Shown here in pieces: positions 11,667 to 22,090 of a stretch of 64,000 bases of DNA (its first letter is position 1; the number at the start of each line of letters is the position of its first letter). The position numbers and the translations under genes are program-made. The notes below the pieces were generated by a model that was not told the DNA's origin, did no database searches, and was given only the letters and a program-made list of their open reading frames with translations. Origin of the DNA: Phytophthora sp. 'mugwort' (lineage: Eukaryota > Oomycota > Peronosporomycetes > Peronosporales > Peronosporaceae); NCBI GenBank assembly GCA_033558025.1, contig JAUCEF010000013.1:3403001-3467000 (forward strand), given 5' to 3'.

Positions 11667-14144
11667 TTACTCCGACAGAAGCACGTTGATGGCCCCACCG
11701 ACGTTTCCGTCAGCCAACTCCAGTGCTCGAAGGTTTTTGTCTGAATCAATAAAGCCCATCGCTGCCAACACCTTCAGTGACTCTTTGAAAACCACCTTGT
11801 TCCTGTTGTAAGAGTCCTCGTTGGTGCCATCGACCACCTCCGCGACATCACCAGCTGCGTCAACTTCCTGCGCTTCAGCTGCTTCAATAATCTCAATGTC
11901 GACATCGGACAGAGCATCAGCCGGGATTACAACTTCAGCGGCGTCCTTCATACCGCTGTGTACCGTGGGAGTTTCCGATGTTGTCAGCTCTTGAGTGTCA
12001 TCGCCCGCAACCACAACGTCAATCCAGAATCGGTGGCCGAAACTCACGTTCGTAGGGTCGCACACACGCCAGAAGCTCGTGTATCGTCCAGGCTCCGTGG
12101 GGGTTACCAGGTCCACGCCAGCGATAAATTCCTCACCAGAACCCAAAGCAGGAAGATCGATGCGGCTCGACATTGTGCCATCGGGGAGCATGGGATTACC
12201 GGGCTGAGTGATCATGTAGCAGCCTTCAGGCCAGGGTCTCTTGCCGTCGTTCACCAGTTTCCACATCTTTCGCAAAGGTTTTCCTGCTTCCACGATTGTG
12301 CCATCTTCAATTGTCACGTCCTCAAGGAAACGGGCCTCAAGATCGGAGGTATCACGGCCCCAGCGGCCACGTCCGCGGCAACCATGGCGGGGCTGTTGCT
12401 CCCCGTCGTCTTCCTGGAAATTCATGGGGCGTCCATGACGACCATGGTGTCCGCGACGACCAAATTCCATGGGAAAGTCTGGCGGGCATGGTGGAGGGCC
12501 ATGTGGACCTGGATATCCAAACGGAGGGGTTCCAAAGCGTCCAAAGCTGCGAGGACCAAATTCAGGTGGTCCATGTTGGCAACCGCGATCAAACTGAGGA
12601 GGAGGAGGCGTAATTCCGTCACCGTGGTGGCCATAGAACTCGGGTTTCCCGAAGTCAGCGGGAGGGGGCGGAAACCCACGACCTTGGTGGCCAGGGAAGC
12701 CCGGCCGGCCATGTTTGCCGAAGTCAGGAGTACGAGGAGGTGCAAGTGGTGCTCCATCAACGGGGAAACCGGGGCCTTTATGGAGAGGACGCGGCCCGAA
12801 ACCACAGAAATCATGTCCAGGCTGGTGAGGCGGCGGGCCATAAAATGGGATGCCTGGCGGCCCATGGTGGCCATGACGACCGAAGTGTCCATGGTGTCCA
12901 CCAAACTTGCCGTGGTGGCTTCCAAATTTACTGCGATGGGCAGACTTTCCGCCACGACGGCAGGTGAACTTCAGAGCGTGCATCATCCCAGGCTCTTGGA
13001 TCTTCGTGAACGGTCCGTGTGATTCGCTCCACTTGCCGCTCGCCTCGCAGGTTTCGCACAAGTCAAAATCATCAGCCGTCTTCGACTTGAATCGAGGACC
13101 CACGATCGGTCTCATCTCACATCCATCGCACACCACAAACGGGTGCACCAATAGCTCTGGCGTGCGTCTCTGCTTGGGAGCGCGAGACGGGTCCGTGATC
13201 TTGATAAACGGCTCGTAACTCACCCACTTACCGCTGGCCTCGCAGTCGTCACACAAATCAAAGTCCGGCATTTCTACCGCCTTGTAGCGGACACCAGTGA
13301 GCGGGGCCTTCTTACAGCCGTCGCAGATAACACCAACATGCACAGGCACCTCATGAGCTCCAAAGCTATGAATATCGTCCTTGGAAATGCTGCTACAACT
13401 TGACGAGGCTGGTCCGTCCTCAGCCAACTCCTCGTCATTAAAACGGAGCAATCCACCTACGCAGTTCTTAGCCACATTAATCATTGCCGGCTTAAGCGCT
13501 GGGTAGTGGGCCACCAAGCGCTGCGCGAACATCAGAAGCTCGTCGAACCTCGCTGTGACCGTTTCTTCAATGGTTTGGGCGTCTTCGACGTAGATGGCCG
13601 CGGCCATGGTCTCAACTAGGTCCTTGAACTCTTCCAAGGCACTCAGCTCCTCCACTGCCTTCTTGAACTCTTCATCTTCCAGCACGTTGAGCAACTGCTT
13701 CTTGACCGCAGCAAGTTCATCCGAATCCTCGGCCACGTCCATCGTCTGCAGACTGGCCACCAGTAGGTTCATTGCGTTGGCGGGCGTGGGCATCTTGGGC
13801 TTACCCGTCGTCAGTTTCGACATGGCCGTCACAAGGCCGCGAAGCTGCGTCTGCAATACGCGCCGTTCGGCTGCTGGCACCACTAACACCGTCACTCGCT
13901 CCAGTTGCTCGTCAGCCATATAGTCGGCCAGCTCCTTCACGTCTGCGTCGCGGGCGATGGTCACCTCGTCCCCATCCGAGTCCGTGTAGCGCAGCGAGAA
14001 GGTATCTCCATCGCCGGTCAGCACCGAGGCCACCGCTGCGCGCAGCTTGGCTACGGAACGCAGTTCTCCGTCCTCTGTGCTCAGCGGCAACGCCTGCATG
14101 AGCGGCTCACCGCCGCTCGTCGTGACCTCGATCATCTTCGCCAT
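11667..14144 (-). CDS. NBR1-like autophagy receptor with PB1, two ZZ fingers, FW and UBA domains
   Basis: Uninterrupted 825-residue protein with the domain order of NBR1-type selective-autophagy receptors. PB1 at about 4-90 with an acidic OPCA-type patch (YTDSDGDEVTIARDADVKEL); acidic helical region 130-245; two ZZ zinc fingers at about 268-315 and 332-386, each with CDGC and a later CDDC or CETC pair; a long Gly/His/Pro-rich tract 400-600; the FW (four-tryptophan, Nbr1) domain at about 604-712 (KMWKLVNDGKRPWPEG, GRYTSFWRV, FGHRFWIDV); C-terminal UBA at about 785-823 (VLAAMGFIDSDKNLRALE). In characterised relatives PB1 drives polymerisation, UBA binds ubiquitin and FW is a protein-interaction module. 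Canonical NBR1 has one ZZ; the second ZZ and the HGP tract are unusual. I saw no convincing ATG8-binding motif. Divergent from its paralogue at 15109. Confidence 0.92.
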   Translation of the reverse strand: MAKMIEVTTSGGEPLMQALPLSTEDGELRSVAKLRAAVASVLTGDGDTFSLRYTDSDGDEVTIARDADVKELADYMADEQLERVTVLVVPAAERRVLQTQLRGLVTAMSKLTTGKPKMPTPANAMNLLVASLQTMDVAEDSDELAAVKKQLLNVLEDEEFKKAVEELSALEEFKDLVETMAAAIYVEDAQTIEETVTARFDELLMFAQRLVAHYPALKPAMINVAKNCVGGLLRFNDEELAEDGPASSSCSSISKDDIHSFGAHEVPVHVGVICDGCKKAPLTGVRYKAVEMPDFDLCDDCEASGKWVSYEPFIKITDPSRAPKQRRTPELLVHPFVVCDGCEMRPIVGPRFKSKTADDFDLCETCEASGKWSESHGPFTKIQEPGMMHALKFTCRRGGKSAHRSKFGSHHGKFGGHHGHFGRHGHHGPPGIPFYGPPPHQPGHDFCGFGPRPLHKGPGFPVDGAPLAPPRTPDFGKHGRPGFPGHQGRGFPPPPADFGKPEFYGHHGDGITPPPPQFDRGCQHGPPEFGPRSFGRFGTPPFGYPGPHGPPPCPPDFPMEFGRRGHHGRHGRPMNFQEDDGEQQPRHGCRGRGRWGRDTSDLEARFLEDVTIEDGTIVEAGKPLRKMWKLVNDGKRPWPEGCYMITQPGNPMLPDGTMSSRIDLPALGSGEEFIAGVDLVTPTEPGRYTSFWRVCDPTNVSFGHRFWIDVVVAGDDTQELTTSETPTVHSGMKDAAEVVIPADALSDVDIEIIEAAEAQEVDAAGDVAEVVDGTNEDSYNRNKVVFKESLKVLAAMGFIDSDKNLRALELADGNVGGAINVLLSE

Positions 14145-15108
14145 CTTTAGTCTTTGTTTTCTGCCTGTTCCTAGTCCTACTTGAGTGGAGCGAGAAGAAT
14201 TGAGATCTGGCGAGAAGCGGATAGACGTTCCTTCTCTCTTTTTCGCGTTGGACAGTTGCAGTTGATACAGTGTAGCCTTGCACAGTTATCAAACCAGAAT
14301 CGACTTTTCAATTTCAAAATGACCGTGAGAACTGATATTGACACCTAAATTGAAGTGGAATGATGGTAAAACTGTTGTCATGTTGAATGTGGAACAATCG
14401 CTCGGTGCCTTCTTGGCAATTGCTGCAGCATTTCTGATGGAGACTGCCGCGCTTTGCATGTCGAAGTTGTGCGTTCTATTCTGACTGAGGGATTTGCAGA
14501 AACGGGGGCGCGAAAAGCAAGCATTCTCCGGTGACAACGGAAGGAATGCTGGTGAGATCGACTGTAATCGACCATTCCAGAAAGCTTTTTGCAAATATGT
14601 ATACCCAGTCGACGCCGATTGCGGTCGTTGCTAGTGTACCGGTACTAGCACAACAACTACATGTAATCCGATGTCGTGTTTATCAGCGGCAGCAACACAA
14701 TCTGTCGGAGGAGTGTTGCGAACACGTCAACAAAGCTCTTCGACGATTCGAGAAGCAAGCTGGGCGAAATCTTTGCCAGCATTCGATTTATACTGGGAAT
14801 ACCCGAAGAATGAGGGGGGTGGACAGACTTAACGGATTAATTCCACGGTACAACATTCAGAAAGTTGCAGCAACAAATTCGCAGCTGCGGGCGCTGCCCA
14901 TTGTCTCCTGCTTTCAAAAGAAGGATGGTATTCCCAGCTATGTCGCAGACAATCCAGTTTTCATCAAAGGTTACCCAAAACCTCTTCTACAGCATACCTT
15001 ATGCTATTTGCAGAATCCCGTTTTCATCCTATCTTTCTCAGCAATCCCTAAAGAGAAGCGACGTAACTTGACGCCTCCCTCACTAAAACAACCGACTCTT
15101 CAGCAGCC
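14145..15108. promoter_or_regulatory. Shared divergent spacer between the two NBR1-like genes
   Basis: 964 bp separate the two start codons, so both promoters and 5' UTRs must lie here (inference from arrangement). Upstream of the minus gene there is a pyrimidine-rich stretch with TCAATTCTTCTCGCTCC near 14195, loosely like an oomycete initiator. A 193-codon open frame (14531-15112) crosses the spacer and overlaps the start of the plus gene; it has no recognisable domain and I do not treat it as a gene. Confidence 0.5.
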
Positions 15109-16542
15109 ATGACGACGCTCAAGATCTTGTGGAAGGAGAAGCAGGACATGCGCCGAGTGCAGGTGGTGGCCGTGCACCAAACGCTGGCGTCGCTGGATGG
15201 GCGCGCCACCACCAACTGGAATGGGCTGAGTTTCCGTGATCTGCGCGACTACGTGCTGCTGGTTTTCCCGGAGCTCAAGGACTCGGAGCTGCTGCTCTAC
15301 TACATGGACGACGATGACGAGCAGGTGCGAATTACCAATGACGCCGAGCTGGACGAGGCCTTCCGCCTCATGCGCGAGCTGGCCGTGGCCGTCGGTAAGG
15401 ACGCCGAGAACGCCGTCTGTAAGATCATTGTGGTGGCCAGACAGGCCTCGACCAGCCTGACCATGGACATTAGCAGTAGCTCTGTGGTGAACGTACTGCC
15501 CGGTGACGCAGAGGAGATGCTGGCTAGCCAACAAAAAAGGAAGATGTCGGACTTGTTCGTGGACCTCGGCAAGGTCGTAGAGAAGTGGGACGCCAGTGCC
15601 GAGCACCAGACGCTCAAGCGGGATCTAGTATCGCTTCTGCACGAGCCCGGATGCCAAGAGGCTCTAATGGAGATCATGGCCAACGCCAAGTTCGCCATGC
15701 TGTTCCAGACGGTAACAGAAGAGTTTCAGAAGAACGGCAACTTCCTGGAGTGTCTGGTGGCGGTGACCGGCACGGGAGACTTGGAAGAGGTGGCCAAAAT
15801 TTTGCTGGCCAAGTGCCCAAACGCCCGCGTGCAGGTGGAACGCGTGCTGCAGCAAGTGCAGTACAGCCACAACGCGCAGCTCATGTCGACCAGCGACTAC
15901 TTCGAGACCATCAACATTGACGAGACCAAGCACGACTTGGGACCCGTTGTGGCAGTGTTTGAGGGCGACGTCACGTGCCCGGACGGTACGGTGCTGGCGC
16001 CTGGTGAGGCTTTTGACAAAGTGTGGAAGCTGCGTAACGGCGGACCCAACAAGTGGCCCATCGGAGCTGTGCTATCGTGCGTGGGAGGTGACAGGATGCA
16101 GGCCCCTGAGAGCGTGCTGATGCCGTCAGTGCTGCCCGGCAAGTCCATCGACGTGTCCCTGCGCATGCTGGCGCCGGCGAAGGCTGGCCGATACACCGGT
16201 TACTGGCGCCTGAGCACCCCCGACGGCAACCGCTTTGGACAGCGCCTCTGGGTGGACATTAATGTGATGGAGCCAGATGACCCCGCCTCCGTTGGCACTG
16301 ATACGAAGGAGGTTCGTGTTAACGCTCCCGCAGCAGTTGTTTCGACCGTAGGTGAGTCGGTGAATGTTGCAGCACCTGCTGCTGTGGTTGCGCAACAACA
16401 TCAGGAGGAACTCAGATGGCCCAACCAGCTTCAGACACTGGCGGACATGGGGTTCACGGAGGGCCCGCGCAATGTGGCTCTGCTAACGCAGCACAATGGC
16501 GACATGGAAGCTGTCATTACGGGACTCCTCAGTTCCGTGTAA
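15109..16542 (+). CDS. NBR1-like protein lacking ZZ fingers (PB1-FW-UBA)
   Basis: 477-residue single-exon paralogue of the gene on the other side of the spacer. PB1 at about 3-111 with an acidic patch (YYMDDDDEQVRITNDAELDE); helical middle 140-255; FW/Nbr1 domain at about 280-388 with the expected tryptophans (KVWKLRNGGPNKWPIG, GRYTGYWRL, FGQRLWVDI); UBA at about 437-476 (LQTLADMGFTEGPRNVALL). There is no ZZ finger and no Gly/His/Pro tract. A possible ATG8-interacting motif is FETI at 265-268 in SDYFETINID, with neighbouring acidic residues, just before the FW domain. By family knowledge it should polymerise through PB1 and bind ubiquitinated cargo through UBA; hetero-oligomerisation with its neighbour is an inference. 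The start at 15109 places the PB1 strand at the N-terminus. Confidence 0.9.
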   Translation: MTTLKILWKEKQDMRRVQVVAVHQTLASLDGRATTNWNGLSFRDLRDYVLLVFPELKDSELLLYYMDDDDEQVRITNDAELDEAFRLMRELAVAVGKDAENAVCKIIVVARQASTSLTMDISSSSVVNVLPGDAEEMLASQQKRKMSDLFVDLGKVVEKWDASAEHQTLKRDLVSLLHEPGCQEALMEIMANAKFAMLFQTVTEEFQKNGNFLECLVAVTGTGDLEEVAKILLAKCPNARVQVERVLQQVQYSHNAQLMSTSDYFETINIDETKHDLGPVVAVFEGDVTCPDGTVLAPGEAFDKVWKLRNGGPNKWPIGAVLSCVGGDRMQAPESVLMPSVLPGKSIDVSLRMLAPAKAGRYTGYWRLSTPDGNRFGQRLWVDINVMEPDDPASVGTDTKEVRVNAPAAVVSTVGESVNVAAPAAVVAQQHQEELRWPNQLQTLADMGFTEGPRNVALLTQHNGDMEAVITGLLSSV

Positions 16543-16700
16543 GAGTCGAGCTGTGCCGACTTACGAAATGAAGTAGTCGTGACTTGACAACTTGGTTGCT
16601 CTTCAACAGTGCGTATGAAAAACTTTCATTTCCTCTTCATATTGCAGCGTATATTACATTGATATCCCAAATGACCCCTTCTCCTTCTTCTTTTGTCATA

Positions 16701-18879
16701 TCATAATGCTGTTGAGTCAGTTGCGATTGTATCCTTCAGAAAATCTACAAGCCGTACCACGAGCTCATCGGCTGCATCACTACTAGTTCGCACTGTAAGT
16801 ACTGTAGTCGCAGTTGCCACAGTAACGTCTACCGTCACTAAAAAGAACCATGATCGAGCCCGTTGCTTCGCAAAAAACACGAACTTTTCCACACCATTGA
16901 CAGTTCCGCTCGCGATGCACGAGATTCCATGTGCCTCCATGTTCTTCAGTAACGTGCCCGAGTCTGGCCGTTTGACGTCGGGCAATTCACTCTGGAACCT
17001 AAGATTTGCAAGGCATCAGTTGTTAATGCTGTTTGAGATACAGGTAAGAGTCAATGCCATACGAACCTCTCAACGTATTCGTCCCACATGCTTTCAAAGC
17101 GTTTAGGATGAAGTCTTGCTTTGCGGTCGAGATCCAAGTGCAACTCATCAGTTTCCATCGTTGTTGGCACAGTTAGAGATGTGTGCTTGGTAACAGGGGA
17201 AACAACACGAGGAGGAGGCGGGGTTGGAGCTTTCCACTTCATTGTAATTGCAGGCATCCTAAAAACAGAGACACAAGTCGTGGGTACGAGACACTTCGGG
17301 AACAGTGTTTAGTAGGAACTTACCTTGAACGGGGTGGTGCTGGCAGCTTCGACGAGGCGTCAAAGCTACTGCTATGCGACTTTTCCGCCACCGTCGGCTT
17401 TTTAATAAGGCTTTGTTGACAAACACATGATACCGAACCGTCAGTCTCGATATCTGACAATTGTGCCTATTTGAATCGTACCTTTCCATTTCAATGTGGC
17501 CCTCCCCTCTCTTTGAGACTGCAGCCCGACCAGAGGTCACACGATTTGAAACCGGCTTGGCTGACGTTCGGCCACCAGATTGAGCCGATTTCTTCTTAGC
17601 CGGCGACCGGAAGCAGCTAGTTACTACATGCCCCATGAGGCGAACACTGAGTCGCTTGCGTCGGATATACAGCGCCACCGCAAGCCCCACCGCCACCGCA
17701 ACCGCCATAGATCCGACTTGAAGAGAATGCGCATCAAGGAATACACCGTCAGATCATTCAAGACACATAAGACACTTGCTACACAAAATCTGAAAATGTA
17801 CCTTGCCAAGTCGCGTACGGGAACGACGAAAACAGCGATTGACCGCTTTCCGAATCCAAGGAGAAACGGTCATAAAGCCCGTCTTCACCTTGAGGCTGAA
17901 CAGCTTCTTCTCTCGACAGAAACGTTTTTCCATCCAGAATACCTTCAAACACGTGTGAACGAACACCACTGTGCGAAATGTACAGCAAATACCTCTTCGA
18001 CGAGTCCACCGCTACGCCAGTGATCGCCGTGAACACAAAAACCTCACTCTTTCCTGGCTGCACCGCCGCCGGTGCGACTAGCGGCAACACAAAGCCCATT
18101 GTTTTATCGTGTCCCTCTTTCAACTCCACCAGCGTCAATCGATACAAATGCAACGGAATCTTCCCGTCGTTCTTCGCGTGCAACTGCACATGCGTGAAGA
18201 ACGTCTGGTCCTTCGTCTTTCCCGCTTCGCCTTTGTCCTCCCCATCAGACCAAATCGTCGTCTCCCCTAAAATAAACTGCGGCAATCCATTGCCACTAGT
18301 TGGCAGCTCGTACGCCGGGGAGACTGGTACGCGTCGTACCATGCCCGTAGTTTGCTTAAAGGAGACCCTCTTCTCGGTCTCGAACAGCTTGTCCACCTGT
18401 CGCTTGGCATCGCGTCCCCAACTCTCCAGCTCCTCCTCAACGTCCATGTTGGACCGGGAACATAGCGACGCGACGCCCAGCAGCGCGATAGTTGATGTCT
18501 CGACGTCCATCGGCTCCAACACACAGTCTACCGCGTGCAGCGAGAACGTCCTCAAGGAAGTCTTCAAATGGCCCATCACCGCGTTCATGGGCGAGCTGCG
18601 GAGACAACCTTTTCCGGCACATATTTCCGTCTCGCTTCCCATAGCGTCTTCCATGTCACGACTGGGAAATGCAATTTCCACGCCCACGTCCATGCAGAAC
18701 ACGGGCGGCGCAGCGTCCACCAGAGAGTTTTTCATCTTAGTCTCCAAGCTGCGCAGAGACGCCGATTCTTCGCCTGTCAAAGCGGAGATAACGCTATGAA
18801 GCTGAAGAGCCATCAGCAGACACAGCGGTAACAGCATCCGCGGCGGCGCAGGCTGGCGACGCCGCCACAAGTTGCGCAT
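16701..18879 (-). CDS. Single-pass membrane protein with C-terminal beta-adaptin-appendage-like domain
   Basis: Five-exon model: 18879-17802, 17716-17482, 17410-17324, 17258-17067, 16998-16701. All introns (65-85 bp) are GT-AG and all phases agree, giving 629 residues. A signal peptide (RMLLPLCLLMALQLHSVISA) leads a lumenal region with beta-rich stretches; a TM segment follows at GSMAVAVAVGLAVALYI, then a basic stop-transfer RRKR, a proline- and serine-rich tail, and a C-terminal domain (RFESMWDEYVERF ... VNGVEKFVFFAKQ ... VRLVDFLKD). The spacing of that domain resembles the platform subdomain of AP-complex beta appendages, which bind clathrin or accessory proteins; this is a similarity by eye. 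The N-terminal part was not recognised. The start at 18879 is chosen over 18966 because it puts the signal peptide closer to the N-terminus and leaves a 122-bp promoter spacer. Could be an oomycete trafficking receptor or adaptor (inference). Confidence 0.72.
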
Positions 18880-19001
18880 GATGGCAAAAGGAGCTTCTGT
18901 TCGATTTCTGACAAAATGGATTCGAGGGAAAAGGTGCTGATTGATTGAAAATTTCCAACCAATCAAAGAACGGCCAGCGGCGCTTAAATGCCAAAAGAAA
19001 C
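18880..19001. promoter_or_regulatory. 122-bp divergent promoter spacer
   Basis: Lies between the start codons of the membrane protein (minus) and the PHRF1-like gene (plus). It holds a CCAAT-type box, CCAATCA at 18959-18965, and an oppositely oriented TGATTGATTG just to its left. A very similar ACCAATCA box lies about 40 bp upstream of the CWF19L2-like start (minus strand, near 35388). That these boxes drive the genes is inference. Confidence 0.45.
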
Positions 19002-21211
19002 ATGGCGGATGCGGAGAAGCGTCGGCTTCCCGGGGAGGTGGTGGACCTCGTAGAGGCCGAGGGGCGCGAGGCCGGCGACCGCGATGGAGGGCACGGAGAA
19101 GACGACGATGATGCCGTGGAGGACACCGAAGAGGACTCTGTGAGTGGTGATTTAAACTGTGTTGCTGCTGGCCGTACTAATTGTTTCGTTGTCAATTACT
19201 ATTTGCCACAGTGCTGTATCTGCCAGGACGTGGTGGACATTTTAAAACAGGGTCATCTGTCTAGTTGCGATCATTGCTTCCACTTTGACTGCATCGTGGC
19301 CTGGTCCAAGGTGACCAACCTGTGTCCTTTGTGCAAGACCAAGTTCAACGCGGTCACCCGACAGGACACGCAGGGTGCAGTGGTGCATCGAGAGGTCATT
19401 AAGGACGTAAAACAGGTCTACCGCCCTGACCCGCTGGACCACGACATTGCAGCTCAATTACGTCTGGTGAACCAAGCGCGGTGCGAACTTTGCGGCTCTG
19501 GGGAGGACGAGCACGTGCTGCTGCTGTGTGAGGCACTAGGATGCGGAGTGGCCAACCATACTTATTGCCTTGGGCTGCGCTCAGTGCCAAACACGTCATG
19601 GTACTGTTCGAGGCATTCCACAACCCAACAGAGAGCTAGTGATGCTATTGCACGACCGGCCACGACGGTGTCGACGCGACGTCGGACGCGTCGATTGGCG
19701 AGTTTGATGACGAATGTGCTGCGTGGGCGTGCCGGGTCTACGGCGACGCGTTCCCGAAGACGTGGAACTTCAGGTTTTGTGGCAGTAGAGGAAGCCGAGG
19801 ATCGACGACCGGTGCGAGGGATTGCGGCAGCGTATGCACTGCGGATGTCGAGGGAACTGATGCAGGTGCAATTACGGGCGGACGCAATGTTCGCACGCGG
19901 CGATTTGACACAGTCATCACTGTATGGACGGAGGAACGCGAGTATTGCTAGTGTCGTGCGATATGGTACGCGATCGACGGTGGCAACATCGTCTCCATCG
20001 ACGATCGATCAGATATGGGAAGACCACAGCCGAAGCAGGCAAGAACTCGCGGCGGCAGCGATTGCAACGCATGACTCTAGCCTGCTTAATGAAGGCGGTA
20101 ACCGGTCCAGTGAGCGCAGCAATCGAGTATCCAACACATTCGCTCCGGAATATTGCGAACTTGCAAAACTGATGCAGGACGCAGTAAGCAGCGACAATTA
20201 CGCGTCATCCGTAACGCTGTTAATTCCCAAGACAGCGAAATTGAGACTGGTGTCACGGGTTAAAACCTTTTTCGGCAGACTTAGCCAAAAGGAAAAGGCA
20301 GCTGCAGTTGAACTGGGTTGTCTATCGGTACTGCATCAGTGGATTCGTGTGCCAAAACCGGAAGGGGATAATCCTCCATCTTCACCCAATCCACAGGTGC
20401 TAGAGGCTGTCGTTGGCATCTTAGAGACGTTGCCTGTCCGAAAGGAAGACCTTACGGAGGTAAGTACATACGTTCTAATTTATATGCAGAGGGAAAGGCT
20501 AACCGGAAAGGTTTGTGTACTGAAGGAGGAAGGTTTGCAAACCACAATGGACAGCCTTTCAGAGCTTTCCGATGTCAGTATCGAAATTCGCCAACGTATT
20601 ATCGAGCTGAGCGAGAAGTGGCGGGATCTGAACCCTCCCGTACCGAGTGAGTTGCCACGACCTCAAGTGACCGAAGAAGTGTCATCGCCTGTTCAGGCTG
20701 CGCAGAATTTGCCTGTAATTGAGGCGTTTTCTTCTCCGAATCGCCCAGCACGAGCAACAGGCAAACGGAAACGAAAGCGTGAAGCGTACGTGGTCAAACA
20801 CTACGTATCGTTATTGTATCGAGGGATTGCTAAGCGTAACTCCGCGTTTTGAACAGGTATTCAGATACTGTTGTCGACTATGTGAAGGCCAAGCTGTATC
20901 CACTGTACAAACAGAATGATGGCACCGGCAAGTTGACACGAGAACGATTCAAGACGATCGTGAAGGAGGTGGCCGACTTGTTTTCGCGGGAAGCAGCATC
21001 GATGCAGTCTGCCGTGCTGTTACCCTCTGGAGAGTTATCCAATCTTGCGAAGTCACGTGTTAAGAAACTCATCGACAGAGTGTACAAGGCGTCCACTAGC
21101 GGTGGTTCTTCTTTTCATTCAAACGCTCCTACTCCATTGCTAATGCGAGCAGCTGTGCCTTCATCAACCTACTCAGCAGTCCCCTCTGTCAAACACCAAC
21201 GAAGAACTTAA
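19002..21211 (+). CDS. PHRF1-like RING-PHD protein with TFIIS-N and SRI-like domains
   Basis: Three exons, 19002-19139, 19212-20785 and 20857-21211 (introns of 72 and 71 bp, GT-AG, phases agree), coding for 688 residues. After an acidic N-terminus comes a RING finger right at the first splice junction (CCICQDVV ... CDHCFHFDCI ... CPLCKTKF, residues 47-86), a PHD finger at about 137-182 (CELCGSGEDEHVLLLCE ... WYCSRH), a serine/arginine-rich linker, a TFIIS N-terminal (LW) domain at about 394-519, a basic KRKRKRE signal, and a C-terminal SRI-like helical domain at about 572-653. RING, PHD and SRI-like C-terminus match PHRF1, a nuclear E3 ligase that binds the phosphorylated RNA polymerase II tail. 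The TFIIS-N domain is not part of the animal protein as I know it. Start chosen at 19002 (MADAEK) rather than the in-frame 18945. A GTAAGT at 20460 followed by CAG 30 bp later could be a tiny extra intron; reading through keeps frame. Confidence 0.85.
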
Positions 21212-21405
21212 AAAGTATTCTTTTTCTATAATCAAACAACGTTAATTTCGAACGAAGAGAAACGGGGCTTTCATTTTGCACCAACGCCTTAGCATATTTT
21301 CCATAAAATAAGCAATGATATGTACACACAACTCATATTGCATCCAACAAGTCCACAGGACAGCGAGTCAAGCCATTTCAAGTAGCTCGAAATTTTCCCA
21401 AAATC

Positions 21406-22051
21406 TCACGACAGATACATTCCAAGTGTCGCCGAGTCTTCCTGTGAGATCCCAGCGTCACTTAACCTTTTCTTCTGCATCATCTGCTCCACCATCCAGT
21501 CAGTCTTCATTTTCTGAGTAGTCATCTTAGCCTGCTGTAGTTGTTCCTTTGCCAATGCAAGCTGCACAGCATGCAGCTCGCTATTTCGTTGGTCTCGTTT
21601 GGTTTCAATGTCCAGACGCCGACTCTCAATCTCGAGACGCGCTGCCTGAATGCTCAACTTTCGTCTCAAATACTCCGTTGATCCTTTTCCAACCTGTACT
21701 GTAGTCCCTACCCTCGTCACGTCCGAGGCCGCCGAGTTATGTGCATTCTCGCTTCCCTCACTCTCAAGTTCTGTCCGTCTCACCCTCTGTCTTTTAGAAG
21801 CTTGGAAGGCTTGAGGAGCCTCTATCTCCGTCTTCGATACCACCGGAGCGGGGTCAACAATAGGTGCGACTGGTACCGTAATCTGCGTCTGAGCTTGAAC
21901 CTGAGGTACAGAAGCCGGGGGTGTCAAGGGCGCCGCCTGTATCACCCCGACATTCACATCACTGGACATAAAATTTTGTTGCTGCTCTCCGGCGCTAGTA
22001 TATACTTCCTGTTCTTGGTGTTGGGATTCCATATACATTTCCTGTCGTTGC

Positions 22052-22090
<39 letters not shown>

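Noticed and set aside
11958..13022. 354-codon plus-strand frame
   Set aside because: Antisense to the FW and Gly/His/Pro region of the NBR1-like gene, no motif of its own.
14531..15112. 193-codon open frame in the divergent NBR1 spacer
   Set aside because: No recognisable domain, odd composition, and it runs into the start of the well-supported plus gene.
17978..18799. 273-codon plus-strand frame
   Set aside because: Antisense to the first exon of the membrane protein, which has a signal peptide and matching splice phases.
18945..19001. Upstream in-frame start of the PHRF1-like gene
   Set aside because: Would add a 19-residue basic leader covering the CCAAT box region of the divergent spacer; the ATG at 19002 is more natural.
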